A DNA stretch of 8,578 nt, taken from NCBI GenBank assembly GCA_013389125.1, contig JACADX010000424.1, positions 1 through 8,578 of the forward strand, given 5' to 3'. A program made the position numbers and the translations under genes. The notes under the pieces were generated by a model. It was not told the DNA's origin. It worked only from the letters and a program-made list of their open reading frames with translations, and did not search any database. Source of the stretch: Parvularculaceae bacterium (lineage in GTDB: Bacteria; Pseudomonadota; Alphaproteobacteria; Caulobacterales; Parvularculaceae). Below, piece by piece: positions 1-6,224 of this stretch. Every line of letters begins with the position of its first letter. Positions within the stretch are counted from its first letter, which is position 1.

Positions 1-1079
1 GCCGCGACCGTATCGCCGCCGCCGGCGACGGCGACGAGCGCGCCCGCTTTCGCGCGCCTTGCCGCATAGCGCGCGGCCTCGATGGTCGCGGTGTCGAAAG
101 GCTTCGTCTCGAAGGCGCCCAAGGGCCCGTTCCAGACGAGCGTCTTCGCGCCGTCGATCTTCGCGGCGATGAGGTCGACGCTTTCGGGTCCGAGGTCGAG
201 GATCATCTCGTCCGCCTTGACGGCGCCCGCCGCCCGCACGTCATGGGCTGCGTTCTCCCGGAACTCCCTCGCGACGACGACATCGATCGGGAGCACGATC
301 TCGCAGCCCCGGGCGCCGGCGTTTTCCATGATCTCGCGCGCCGTCGCGGCGAGATCGGGCTCGCAGAGCGACTTGCCGACGGATATTCCTTTCGCAAACA
401 GGAAAGTGTTCGCCATGCCGCCGCCGACGACCAGCATGTTCGCCTTTCCGACGAGGTTCAAAAGCAGTTCGATCTTGGTCGAGACCTTGGCGCCGCCGAC
501 GATGCAGATCAGCGGGCGCTTCGGGTTTGAGAGGGCGGCGGCGAGATAATCGAGCTCCTTCTCCATGGCGCGGCCCGCCGCCGCCGGGAGGAGATGGGCG
601 AGCCCTTCCGTCGAAGCGTGCGCGCGGTGCGCCGCCGAGAAGGCGTCGTTGACGTAAAGATCGCCATTCGCGGCGAGCGCTCTTACAAAGTCAGGCTCGT
701 TCTTTTCCTCGCCCTTGTGAAAGCGCGTGTTCTCGAACATCGCGACGTCGCCCGCCTTCATCGCGCCGGCGACTTTCGCCGCCGCATCGCCGATGCAGTC
801 GTCGGCGAAGGCGACGTTGCGGCCGAGAAGCTCTTCGAGCTTTTTCGCGACGGGGCGAAGCGAGTCCTTCTCGTCGCGCTTCCCGCCGGGACGGCCGAAA
901 TGCGACAGAAGAATGACTTTCGCGCCCTTCTTCGACAATTCCTGGATGGTCGGCAGCGCACGTTCAATGCGCGTCGCCTCGGTGACGACGCCGTCTTTCG
1001 CTGGCACGTTGAAATCGACGCGAAGGAGAACGCGCTTTCCCGCGACGTCGAGATTGTCGATCGTTCGATAACTGGACAA
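1..1079 (-). CDS. pgk: Phosphoglycerate kinase, 3' end cut by the window edge
   Basis: Cytoplasmic enzyme that interconverts 1,3-bisphosphoglycerate + ADP and 3-phosphoglycerate + ATP in glycolysis, gluconeogenesis and, where present, the Calvin cycle. I translated most of the reverse strand and found one open frame of 359 codons with the PGK signatures in order: RVDFNVP (residues 20-26), HFGRP (60-64), ENTRFHKGEEKN, YVNDAFSAAHRAHAST, GGAKVS (195-200), WNGPLGAFE and the nucleotide-loop GGGDT (353-357). PGKs are usually near 400 residues, so about 40 C-terminal residues lie outside. The start chosen is TTG at 1079, giving MSSYRTIDN; it has AGGAG 6 nt upstream and no better ATG fits the N-terminus. 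It is the third gene of tkt-gap-pgk, 9 nt after gap, so co-transcription is expected. Identity is certain; only the non-ATG start is an inference. Confidence 0.96.
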   Translation of the reverse strand, partial: MSSYRTIDNLDVAGKRVLLRVDFNVPAKDGVVTEATRIERALPTIQELSKKGAKVILLSHFGRPGGKRDEKDSLRPVAKKLEELLGRNVAFADDCIGDAAAKVAGAMKAGDVAMFENTRFHKGEEKNEPDFVRALAANGDLYVNDAFSAAHRAHASTEGLAHLLPAAAGRAMEKELDYLAAALSNPKRPLICIVGGAKVSTKIELLLNLVGKANMLVVGGGMANTFLFAKGISVGKSLCEPDLAATAREIMENAGARGCEIVLPIDVVVAREFRENAAHDVRAAGAVKADEMILDLGPESVDLIAAKIDGAKTLVWNGPLGAFETKPFDTATIEAARYAARRAKAGALVAVAGGGDTVA

Positions 1080-1091
1080 TCGCCGCTCCTA
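1080..1091 (-). promoter_or_regulatory. Ribosome-binding site of pgk overlapping the gap stop codon
   Basis: On the minus strand AGGAG (1090-1086) lies 6 nt before the TTG at 1079, and the gap stop TAG (1091-1089) shares bases with it. This spacing fixes the unusual TTG start of pgk and suggests that ribosomes finishing gap help start pgk. Confidence 0.75.
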
Positions 1092-2096
1092 GAGGCGCTT
1101 CGCCATTTCGAACGCGACGTCGGTCATGCGCGTCGAGAAGCCCCATTCATTGTCGTACCAGGTGAGGATGCGCGCGAGGCCGCCGTCGATGAGCTGCGTC
1201 TGCGGCAGGGCGAAGGTCGACGAGTGGGGATCGTGCATGAAATCCGACGACACGAGCGGCCTGTCCGTATAGGCCAGTACGCCTTTCATCGGGCCGTCCG
1301 CCGCCTCCATGATCGCGCGGTTGATTTCATCGACGGACGTCCCCCGCTTCGGCACGAAGACGAGGTCGACGACCGAGACGTTCGGCGTCGGCACGCGGAT
1401 CGAGGAGCCGTCGAGCTTTCCTTTGAGTTCCGGAATGACGAGCCCCAGCGCCTTCGCGGCGCCCGTCGAGGTCGGGATCATCGACATCGCCGCCGCGCGG
1501 GCGCGATAAAGGTCCTTGTGCAGCGTATCGAGCGTCGGCTGATCGCCCGTATAGGAGTGGATCGTCGTCATGTAGCCGCGCTCGATCCCGATGACGTCGT
1601 TTAAGACCTTCGCCACCGGCGCGAGGCAATTCGTCGTGCACGAGCCGTTCGACACGACGACGTCGGCCTTGGTCAGCGCGTCGTGATTGACTTTGTAGAC
1701 AATCGTCTTGTCGGCGTTGTCGCAAGGCGCCGAGACGAGGACGCGCTTGGCGCCGGCGTTAAGATGCGCAGAAGCCTTTTCCTTGCTCGTGAAGAGGCCG
1801 GTGCATTCGAAGACGATGTCGACGCCGAGGTCCTTCCAGGGAAGCTTCGCCGGATCGCGCTCGGCGAAAACCTTGATCGGTCCCCTTCCCGCGTCGAGCG
1901 AATCCGCGGCCGTCCTGACCGCGACCGGAAACCGCCCGTGCACGGAATCATACTGGAGAAGGTGCGCGTTGGTTTCGACGGGCCCCAAATCGTTGATCGC
2001 GACGACGTCGATCCCCTTTCGATCGTTTTCGATCATCGAGCGCAAGGTCAGCCGGCCGATGCGGCCGAACCCGTTAATCGCGACTTTCAACGCCAT
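1089..2096 (-). CDS. gap: Glyceraldehyde-3-phosphate dehydrogenase, type I
   Basis: Oxidises glyceraldehyde-3-phosphate with NAD(P)+ and phosphate to 1,3-bisphosphoglycerate, which PGK then uses; cytoplasmic homotetramer. The 335-residue protein has the usual family length. The Rossmann motif INGFGRIGR covers residues 7-15. Asp36 after the second beta strand is typical of NAD+-preferring enzymes. Catalytic Cys153 is in SNGSCTTNC and the partner His180 in TTIHSYTGDQ; the S-loop (RAAAMSMIPTSTGAAKA) and the C-terminal WYDNEWGFS are intact. The frame also opens at a GTG (2105) overlapping the tkt stop, but I chose the ATG at 2096: it gives the normal MALKVAINGFGR start and has AGGGAG 8 nt upstream, while the GTG sits directly on that Shine-Dalgarno. 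It lies between tkt and pgk in one operon. Nothing is missing or odd; NAD versus NADP preference is inferred only from Asp36. Confidence 0.97.
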   Translation of the reverse strand: MALKVAINGFGRIGRLTLRSMIENDRKGIDVVAINDLGPVETNAHLLQYDSVHGRFPVAVRTAADSLDAGRGPIKVFAERDPAKLPWKDLGVDIVFECTGLFTSKEKASAHLNAGAKRVLVSAPCDNADKTIVYKVNHDALTKADVVVSNGSCTTNCLAPVAKVLNDVIGIERGYMTTIHSYTGDQPTLDTLHKDLYRARAAAMSMIPTSTGAAKALGLVIPELKGKLDGSSIRVPTPNVSVVDLVFVPKRGTSVDEINRAIMEAADGPMKGVLAYTDRPLVSSDFMHDPHSSTFALPQTQLIDGGLARILTWYDNEWGFSTRMTDVAFEMAKRL

Positions 2097-2101
2097 TCTC
2101 G

Positions 2102-4156
2102 TCACTCCCTTTCAATGAGGTTCTCGGCCGCGCCGACGACGGCGTCGCTCGTTAGGCCGAAATGCCTGTAAAGGTCGGGCGCCGGCGCAGAGGCGCCGAA
2201 ACCCGACATGCCGATAAAACGATCCTTGCGCCGCAGGAACAGGCTCCAGCCCTGCCTCACGCCGGCTTCAATCCCGATGCGGGGCGCCTTGCCGAGCGTC
2301 GACTTGCGGTACTTTTCGGGCTGAGCCGCGAAGCGTTCGAAGGAGGGCGCCGAAACGACGCGGGCGCTGATCTTTTCGCAGGCGAGCTTCTTTTGCGCCT
2401 CAAGCGCGATCTCGACCTCGGATCCGGTCGCGATGAGCACGACTTCAGGGTCCGGCGCGTCGGCGAGGACGTAGGCGCCCTTCGCCGACAGATTTTCATC
2501 CGTATGCTGAAGGCGCGCCGGCGCGACGTTCTGGCGGGTGAGCGAAAGCACGCTAGGCCTCGCTTTCGCCGCGAGCGCGAGCGCCCAGCATTCCGCCGTC
2601 TCGACGGCGTCGGCCGGCCGAAAGACGTTAAGGTTCGGCATCGCGCGCAAGGCGGCGAGATGTTCGACCGGCTGGTGCGTCGGCCCGTCTTCGCCAAGGC
2701 CGATTGAATCATGGGTCATGACGTAGATGACGCGCAATCCCATCAGCGCCGATAGCCGGATCGCGGGGCGGCAATAATCCGTAAACGCCATGAAGGTGCC
2801 GCCATAGGGAATGACGCCCTTATGGAGCGCCATGCCGTTCATCGCGCCGGCCATGCCGTGCTCGCGAATGCCGTAATAAATGTAGCGGCCGCCGTAATTT
2901 TCGGCGGTCAGCGCCTCAAGGCCTTTGGTCCTCGTGTTGTTCGATCCGGTCAAATCCGCCGATCCGCCAATCGTTTCCGCGATCGCGGCGTTGATGACTT
3001 CAAGGGCCATTTCCGACGCCTTGCGCGTCGCGACTTTCTGCGGTTCGGCGGCGAGCGCTTTCTTGAAGGCGCAAATCCGCTCGTCGACCGTCGCGGCGAC
3101 CTCGCCCTGAAGCGCCGCTTCAAACTCGGCGCGCTTTGCGGATGCGGCGAGGCGCGAGTTCCAGAGCGTCCGATGGTTGCGGCCGCGGGCGCCGGCGGCG
3201 CGCCATAATGCGAGGACGTCATCCGGAATTTCAAACGGCGCATAAGGCCAGTCGAGGATCTTGCGCGCGCCGGCGACTTCTTCAGCCCCAAGGGGGCTTC
3301 CATGCGTCGCCGCCGTTCCCGCCTTGGTCGGCGCGCCTTTGCCGATCGTCGTCTGCAAGGCGATGAGCGTCGGCCGGGTCGCGGCCTGCGCGGCCGCGAG
3401 CGCGGCCCGGACGGCCGCCCGGTCATGTCCGTCGACGCGGCGCGCGCTCCAGCCGGACGCCTCGAAGCGCTTCAGCTGGTCGGTTGAGTCCGCGAGGCCG
3501 ACCTTGCCGTCAATCGTGATCCCGTTGTCGTCCCAAAGAACGATCAGCTTGCGGAGCTTCAAATGCCCGGCCAGCGCAATCGCCTCTTGCGAGACGCCTT
3601 CCATGAGGCACCCGTCGCCGGCGATGACATAGGTCCGGTGATTGACGAGCCCTTCGCCGAACCGCGCCCTCAAATGCGCCTCGGCGATCGCCATGCCGAC
3701 GGCGTTGGCGAGGCCTTGCCCCAATGGACCCGTCGTCGTTTCAACGCCCGGGGCATGGCCGTATTCCGGATGGCCCGCCGTTTTCGAGCCGAGCTGGCGA
3801 AATTTCTTCAGCTCCTCAATGCCCATCCCCGGATAGCCGAGAAGGTGCAGCAGGGCGTAAAGCAGCATCGAACCGTGGCCGGCCGAAAGCACGAAGCGGT
3901 CGCGGTCGGGCCAATCCGGCGCGGCGGCGTCGAATTTCAAGAATTCGGTGAAAAGCGAGGCTGCGGCGTCGGCCATTCCCATCGGCATGCCCGGATGGCC
4001 GGATTTCGCCCTTTCGACGGCGTCCATCGACAGCGCGCGCACCGCATTCGCCATCCGCGCGAATTGATGATCGTCGATCTGCGACGAAGCGCCAGGAAAT
4101 AATGCGGCCCCAGCGCCGTTTGCCGGAGCGCCATTCCCGTCCTTGTCCGCGGCCAT
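2102..4156 (-). CDS. tkt: Transketolase
   Basis: Thiamine-diphosphate enzyme that moves two-carbon ketol units between sugar phosphates in the non-oxidative pentose phosphate pathway, and in the Calvin cycle if the host has one. The 684-residue protein has all three transketolase domains: the N-terminal ThDP domain with SGHPG (52-56), AGHGSM (92-97) and the metal/diphosphate motif GDGCLMEG (180-187) through Asn211; the pyrimidine domain with catalytic Glu432 in GIREHGM; and the C-terminal domain ending near DLYRHFGLT (661-669). A flexible Ala/Gly-rich N-terminal leader of about 25 residues makes it slightly longer than the usual 660-670. An in-frame GTG lies 6 nt earlier (4162), but the ATG at 4156 has GAGGG 5 nt upstream and the GTG overlaps that site. 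It is the first gene of tkt-gap-pgk and is transcribed away from the DUF4164-zapA pair. A Calvin-cycle copy (cbbT) cannot be excluded, but no other cbb gene is visible. Confidence 0.97.
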   Translation of the reverse strand: MAADKDGNGAPANGAGAALFPGASSQIDDHQFARMANAVRALSMDAVERAKSGHPGMPMGMADAAASLFTEFLKFDAAAPDWPDRDRFVLSAGHGSMLLYALLHLLGYPGMGIEELKKFRQLGSKTAGHPEYGHAPGVETTTGPLGQGLANAVGMAIAEAHLRARFGEGLVNHRTYVIAGDGCLMEGVSQEAIALAGHLKLRKLIVLWDDNGITIDGKVGLADSTDQLKRFEASGWSARRVDGHDRAAVRAALAAAQAATRPTLIALQTTIGKGAPTKAGTAATHGSPLGAEEVAGARKILDWPYAPFEIPDDVLALWRAAGARGRNHRTLWNSRLAASAKRAEFEAALQGEVAATVDERICAFKKALAAEPQKVATRKASEMALEVINAAIAETIGGSADLTGSNNTRTKGLEALTAENYGGRYIYYGIREHGMAGAMNGMALHKGVIPYGGTFMAFTDYCRPAIRLSALMGLRVIYVMTHDSIGLGEDGPTHQPVEHLAALRAMPNLNVFRPADAVETAECWALALAAKARPSVLSLTRQNVAPARLQHTDENLSAKGAYVLADAPDPEVVLIATGSEVEIALEAQKKLACEKISARVVSAPSFERFAAQPEKYRKSTLGKAPRIGIEAGVRQGWSLFLRRKDRFIGMSGFGASAPAPDLYRHFGLTSDAVVGAAENLIERE

Positions 4157-4331
4157 GATCACCCTCAGGCCGACGCAGAAAGTTGCGGCGCCGGCGCGCG
4201 CCAGAAGCGTTTTGCGGGCTACATGCCTTGCAGAGAAGTAAGGGTCAAGGGCGGCAAAACCGCGCTGTTCCTTGTGGACAATCCGGCCCGACGAAGCTCA
4301 GGATTCGCCGCGAACGCAGGGACGAAACGAG
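4157..4331. promoter_or_regulatory. Divergent intergenic region between tkt and the DUF4164 gene
   Basis: These 175 nt must hold promoters for both directions. Toward tkt, the minus strand has TTGACC (4248-4243), a good -35 hexamer, but 17 nt later there is only CATGTA (4225-4220), a poor -10 match, so the site is tentative. Toward DUF4164-zapA no convincing hexamer pair is visible. The Shine-Dalgarno of tkt (GAGGG, 4166-4162, minus strand) and of the DUF4164 gene (AGGGA, 4318-4322) are clear. A GATTC at 4302-4306 fits the GANTC methylation site of alphaproteobacterial CcrM, but one such site can occur by chance. I see no riboswitch or strong hairpin. Confidence 0.35.
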
Positions 4332-4556
4332 ATGGGTTCGCTGGAGAAATCCGTGCAGCGTCTGGCCGGCGCGCTCGACGCGCTTGAATCGCGCCTCGAC
4401 ATGCAAAGGGCCGACCTTGCGGCCAAATCCGAGACCATCGAACAGGCGCGGCTCCGCGCGCGCACCGCCAAGACGCAGGCGACCGCCGCCGCCGAAGACC
4501 TCGCAGACGCCGTTCGGGACCTCCGGACGCTCATCGCGCCGAAGAAGGAGAGTTGA
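4332..4556 (+). CDS. DUF4164-like small coiled-coil protein
   Basis: A 74-residue, Ala/Arg/Glu-rich protein that should form one long helix or coiled coil: hydrophobic residues recur with heptad-like spacing from LEKSVQRLAGALDALESRL to DLADAVRDLRTLI, with no signal peptide or membrane segment. Its size, composition and position just upstream of zapA match the DUF4164 proteins found in this place in alphaproteobacteria; molecular function is not established. I chose ATG 4332, which has AGGGA 9 nt upstream; a longer reading from TTG 4272 adds 20 residues but has no ribosome-binding site. The zapA start is 3 nt after its stop, and the zapA Shine-Dalgarno lies inside its last codons, so the two are surely co-translated. 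A role near the division septum is an inference from that pairing alone. Confidence 0.8.
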   Translation: MGSLEKSVQRLAGALDALESRLDMQRADLAAKSETIEQARLRARTAKTQATAAAEDLADAVRDLRTLIAPKKES

Positions 4557-4559
4557 TCC

Positions 4560-4889
4560 ATGGTCCAGATCGACATTGTCGTGAACGACAGGACCTACAA
4601 GGTGACCTGCGACGACGGCCAGGAGCAGCGCCTTCACCGGCTCGCAGACCATATCGACCGCCAGGTGCGTTCCCTGGCGACAGAACTCGGCCAGATCGGC
4701 GATGCGCGCCTCATGCTCCTTGCCGCGCTTACGGTGACGGATGAACTTTATGAGGCGAAAGCAAAGCTCGTCGAACTTGAGCGCGCCGCCGACGCTCTTG
4801 ACCCCGAAACAGTCGGCGGCGCGCCGCGGGTCGTTGAGGCGGCGGCAAGGCGCGGCGAGGGGATGACCGAGAGGCTCGCGGACGCCTGA
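4560..4889 (+). CDS. zapA: Cell division protein ZapA
   Basis: ZapA is a cytoplasmic FtsZ-ring-associated protein that cross-links FtsZ filaments at midcell. The 109-residue sequence begins with the family's beta-strand pattern (VQIDIVVNDRTYKVTC), followed by a helix around LHRLADHIDRQVRSLATELGQIGDARLMLLAALTV and a C-terminal helix (DELYEAKAKLVELERA) that forms the dimer/tetramer coiled coil. The last 30 or so residues are a low-complexity tail that varies in the family. ATG 4560 is preceded by AAGGAG (4545-4550) with 9 nt spacing. It follows the DUF4164 gene by 3 nt and converges on the nitroreductase gene, leaving only 12 nt between stop codons. There is no room for a 6S RNA gene after it. 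Confidence 0.92.
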   Translation: MVQIDIVVNDRTYKVTCDDGQEQRLHRLADHIDRQVRSLATELGQIGDARLMLLAALTVTDELYEAKAKLVELERAADALDPETVGGAPRVVEAAARRGEGMTERLADA

Positions 4890-4901
4890 CGCGGCGAACC
4901 G

Positions 4902-5585
4902 TCAGTAAACCGTCATGATGTCGGAAAGCTTCTTCTTTTTCAGCGCTTGGAGAGGAATGACCGCGTCCTGCCGCGGCCGTCCGACCACGACGAGAAGATA
5001 AGGCTTTTCGGTCGCCGGGCGATTGAGCTTTTCCGACAGAAACGTCATCGGGTTCGGCGTGTGGGTGAGCGTCGCCAGTCCCGAATGATGCAAGGCGGCG
5101 AGGAGAAAGCCGCAGGCGATGCCGACGCTCTCGTTGACATAGTAGTTCTTGCGGGAGGCGCCCGGTTCGACGCCGCCGCGCTTTTGCGCGAAGACGGCGA
5201 TGAGCCACGGCGCGATTTCAAGGAACGGCTTGTTCGGGTCCGTGCCGAGCGGAGCGAGCGCCTCAAGCCATTCATCGCCCGCGCGGCCGGCGTAAAACGC
5301 GCGTTCTTCGGCTTCGGCGGCGGTGCGGATTTCCGCCTTGAGCGCCGGGTCGCCGACGACGACGAAATGCCAGGGCTGATGGTTCGCGCCGGACGGCGCG
5401 CGCCCCGCCGCGGCGATCGCCGTCTCAATGACGTCAAGCGGAATCGGATCGGCGCGATAGTCCCTGACCGTGTGGCGCCGGCTGATTTCCTCAAGGAATG
5501 CGCGCGAGCGGGCGCGCATCGCCTCGATCGAGAGTTCCTCGAAGTCGCCGAGTTTTGAAAGCGTCGTCGCTGGAAAGTCCGTCAT
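4902..5585 (-). CDS. FMN nitroreductase, iodotyrosine-deiodinase-like branch
   Basis: Predicted cytoplasmic FMN flavoprotein of the nitroreductase fold, 227 residues. Seen: the FMN-phosphate region RRHTVRDY (36-43), the loop APSGANHQPWHF (63-74), NYYVNESVGIACGFLLAALHHSGL in the core helix, the flavin-contacting ATLTHTP (171-177), and the C-terminal VVVGRP. The sequence AEERAFY...DEWLEALAPLGTD..KPFLE (92-123) resembles the active-site lid of IYD-type enzymes; Glu94, Tyr98 and Lys119 match in spacing the triad that holds the zwitterion of halotyrosine in iodotyrosine deiodinase. The reaction here is not known: reductive dehalogenation, nitroreduction or another flavin reduction are all possible. 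The start ATG 5585 overlaps the lipoprotein stop (ATGA) and has no clear Shine-Dalgarno, so translation is probably coupled. The roughly 35-residue N-terminal leader is normal for this branch and absent from short NfsB-type enzymes. Confidence 0.87.
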   Translation of the reverse strand: MTDFPATTLSKLGDFEELSIEAMRARSRAFLEEISRRHTVRDYRADPIPLDVIETAIAAAGRAPSGANHQPWHFVVVGDPALKAEIRTAAEAEERAFYAGRAGDEWLEALAPLGTDPNKPFLEIAPWLIAVFAQKRGGVEPGASRKNYYVNESVGIACGFLLAALHHSGLATLTHTPNPMTFLSEKLNRPATEKPYLLVVVGRPRQDAVIPLQALKKKKLSDIMTVY

Positions 5586-6169
5586 TCAGTATCCGGAAAC
5601 AGCCGGCCCGGGTCGGCGATCGGCCTGTAGATGCGTGACCCGCCGGGCGTTTCCGAGCCGTCCTTGCCGACATAGACGACATCAACGAGGATTTCATCCG
5701 GCTTGAACGTCACTTTCGAGCGAACCGACCCGATCGTTTCGTGTCCTTCAACTTTCTCATCGGTCACGAGCCCGCCGTCGATGAACTGAGCAGCGCCGCT
5801 CGTATGGAATCCGGCGGTCGTGAAATAGTGAAAGACGTAAGTCTTCGCGCCTTCGTCAAAGAAGAAGATCGTCCGCCCGCCATAGTCCTTGCCCTCGATG
5901 CGGTGCGTCGACTGCAGCGCGCGGCCGTTGAGGATCATGTCATAGGTCGCGATGTCGACGATGTTCGAACCGTCAGGATCCGTCCATTCGCCGCGAAAGG
6001 CCTTGCCGGCGAACGGCGCGAAGACCGCCATTGGCGCATAGGCGCCGGCGGTCGAGGCGGCCTCGATCGTCGCGGATTCGACTTCCGGCGCCGCGGCGGA
6101 TTTTTCGGCGGCCTCCGAGCAGGCGGCGAGCGACAAAGCCGCGGAAAGGGCGAACGCGAATTTCTCCAT
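5582..6169 (-). CDS. Predicted lipoprotein with a beta-rich, possibly DUF1579/lipocalin-like domain
   Basis: A 195-residue exported protein of unknown function. Residues 1-17 form a lipoprotein signal: a short charged start (MEK), a hydrophobic stretch and the lipobox LAAC with Cys17; Ser at +2 favours sorting to the outer membrane. An Ala/Glu/Ser-rich linker follows to about residue 45. The rest (about 50-190) is beta-rich, with GEWTDPDG, MILNGRALQSTH, YGGRTIFFFDEGAKTYVFHYF and a final GSRIYRP; this pattern resembles small beta-barrels of the DUF1579 type, but I do not recognise the family firmly. I chose ATG 6169 (GGGAG 6 nt upstream) over the longer frame from TTG 6220, because that TTG is part of the -35 promoter element and would put 17 residues before the signal peptide. 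It overlaps the nitroreductase gene by ATGA, which implies a shared transcript. Confidence 0.8.
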   Translation of the reverse strand: MEKFAFALSAALSLAACSEAAEKSAAAPEVESATIEAASTAGAYAPMAVFAPFAGKAFRGEWTDPDGSNIVDIATYDMILNGRALQSTHRIEGKDYGGRTIFFFDEGAKTYVFHYFTTAGFHTSGAAQFIDGGLVTDEKVEGHETIGSVRSKVTFKPDEILVDVVYVGKDGSETPGGSRIYRPIADPGRLFPDTE

Positions 6170-6180
6170 CGGAATCTCCC
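6170..6180 (-). promoter_or_regulatory. Ribosome-binding site of the lipoprotein gene
   Basis: GGGAG (6180-6176, minus strand) lies 6 nt before ATG 6169 and decides between this start and the longer TTG frame at 6220. Confidence 0.7.
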
Positions 6181-6184
6181 GGTT

Positions 6185-6210
6185 TTTATGTATCTTATTG
6201 GTTACATAAA
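6185..6210. promoter_or_regulatory. Perfect inverted repeat overlapping the promoter, likely operator
   Basis: The arms TTTATGTA (6185-6192) and TACATAAA (6203-6210) are exact reverse complements separated by 10 nt. They flank and partly cover the -10 element and reach the predicted transcription start. The overall 26-nt span and the position fit a site for a dimeric repressor of, for example, the TetR or MarR type. No regulator gene lies in the window, so the family is a guess; the symmetry itself is directly visible. Confidence 0.65.
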
Positions 6211-6220
6211 TATCGGTCAA
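6192..6220 (-). promoter_or_regulatory. Promoter of the lipoprotein-nitroreductase unit
   Basis: On the minus strand TTGACC (6220-6215, 5 of 6 bases of the sigma-70 -35 consensus) is followed after exactly 17 nt by TAAGAT (6197-6192, 4 of 6 of the -10). Transcription would begin near 6185, about 15 nt before the ATG at 6169, leaving just room for the GGGAG site. The stretch is strikingly AT-rich compared with its surroundings, and mutL upstream ends at 6225, so the two genes need not depend on the mutL promoter. Confidence 0.65.
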
Positions 6221-6224
6221 GCCG

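Noticed and set aside
594..1604. A 336-codon plus-strand frame across the pgk-gap junction
   Set aside because: It is antisense to two certain genes, extremely Arg-rich, and shows no family motif.
4272..4331. A 20-residue N-terminal extension of the DUF4164-like protein from TTG 4272
   Set aside because: No ribosome-binding site precedes it, while ATG 4332 has one, and the extension lacks the coiled-coil character of the rest.
4157..4331. A possible riboswitch or Calvin-cycle regulator site upstream of tkt
   Set aside because: No conserved riboswitch core or convincing long dyad was found; only short GC-rich palindromes expected from composition.
6170..6220. N-terminal extension of the lipoprotein from TTG 6220
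   Set aside because: The TTG is part of the -35 element, so it would not be in the message from that promoter, and the extension would place charged residues ahead of a good signal peptide.
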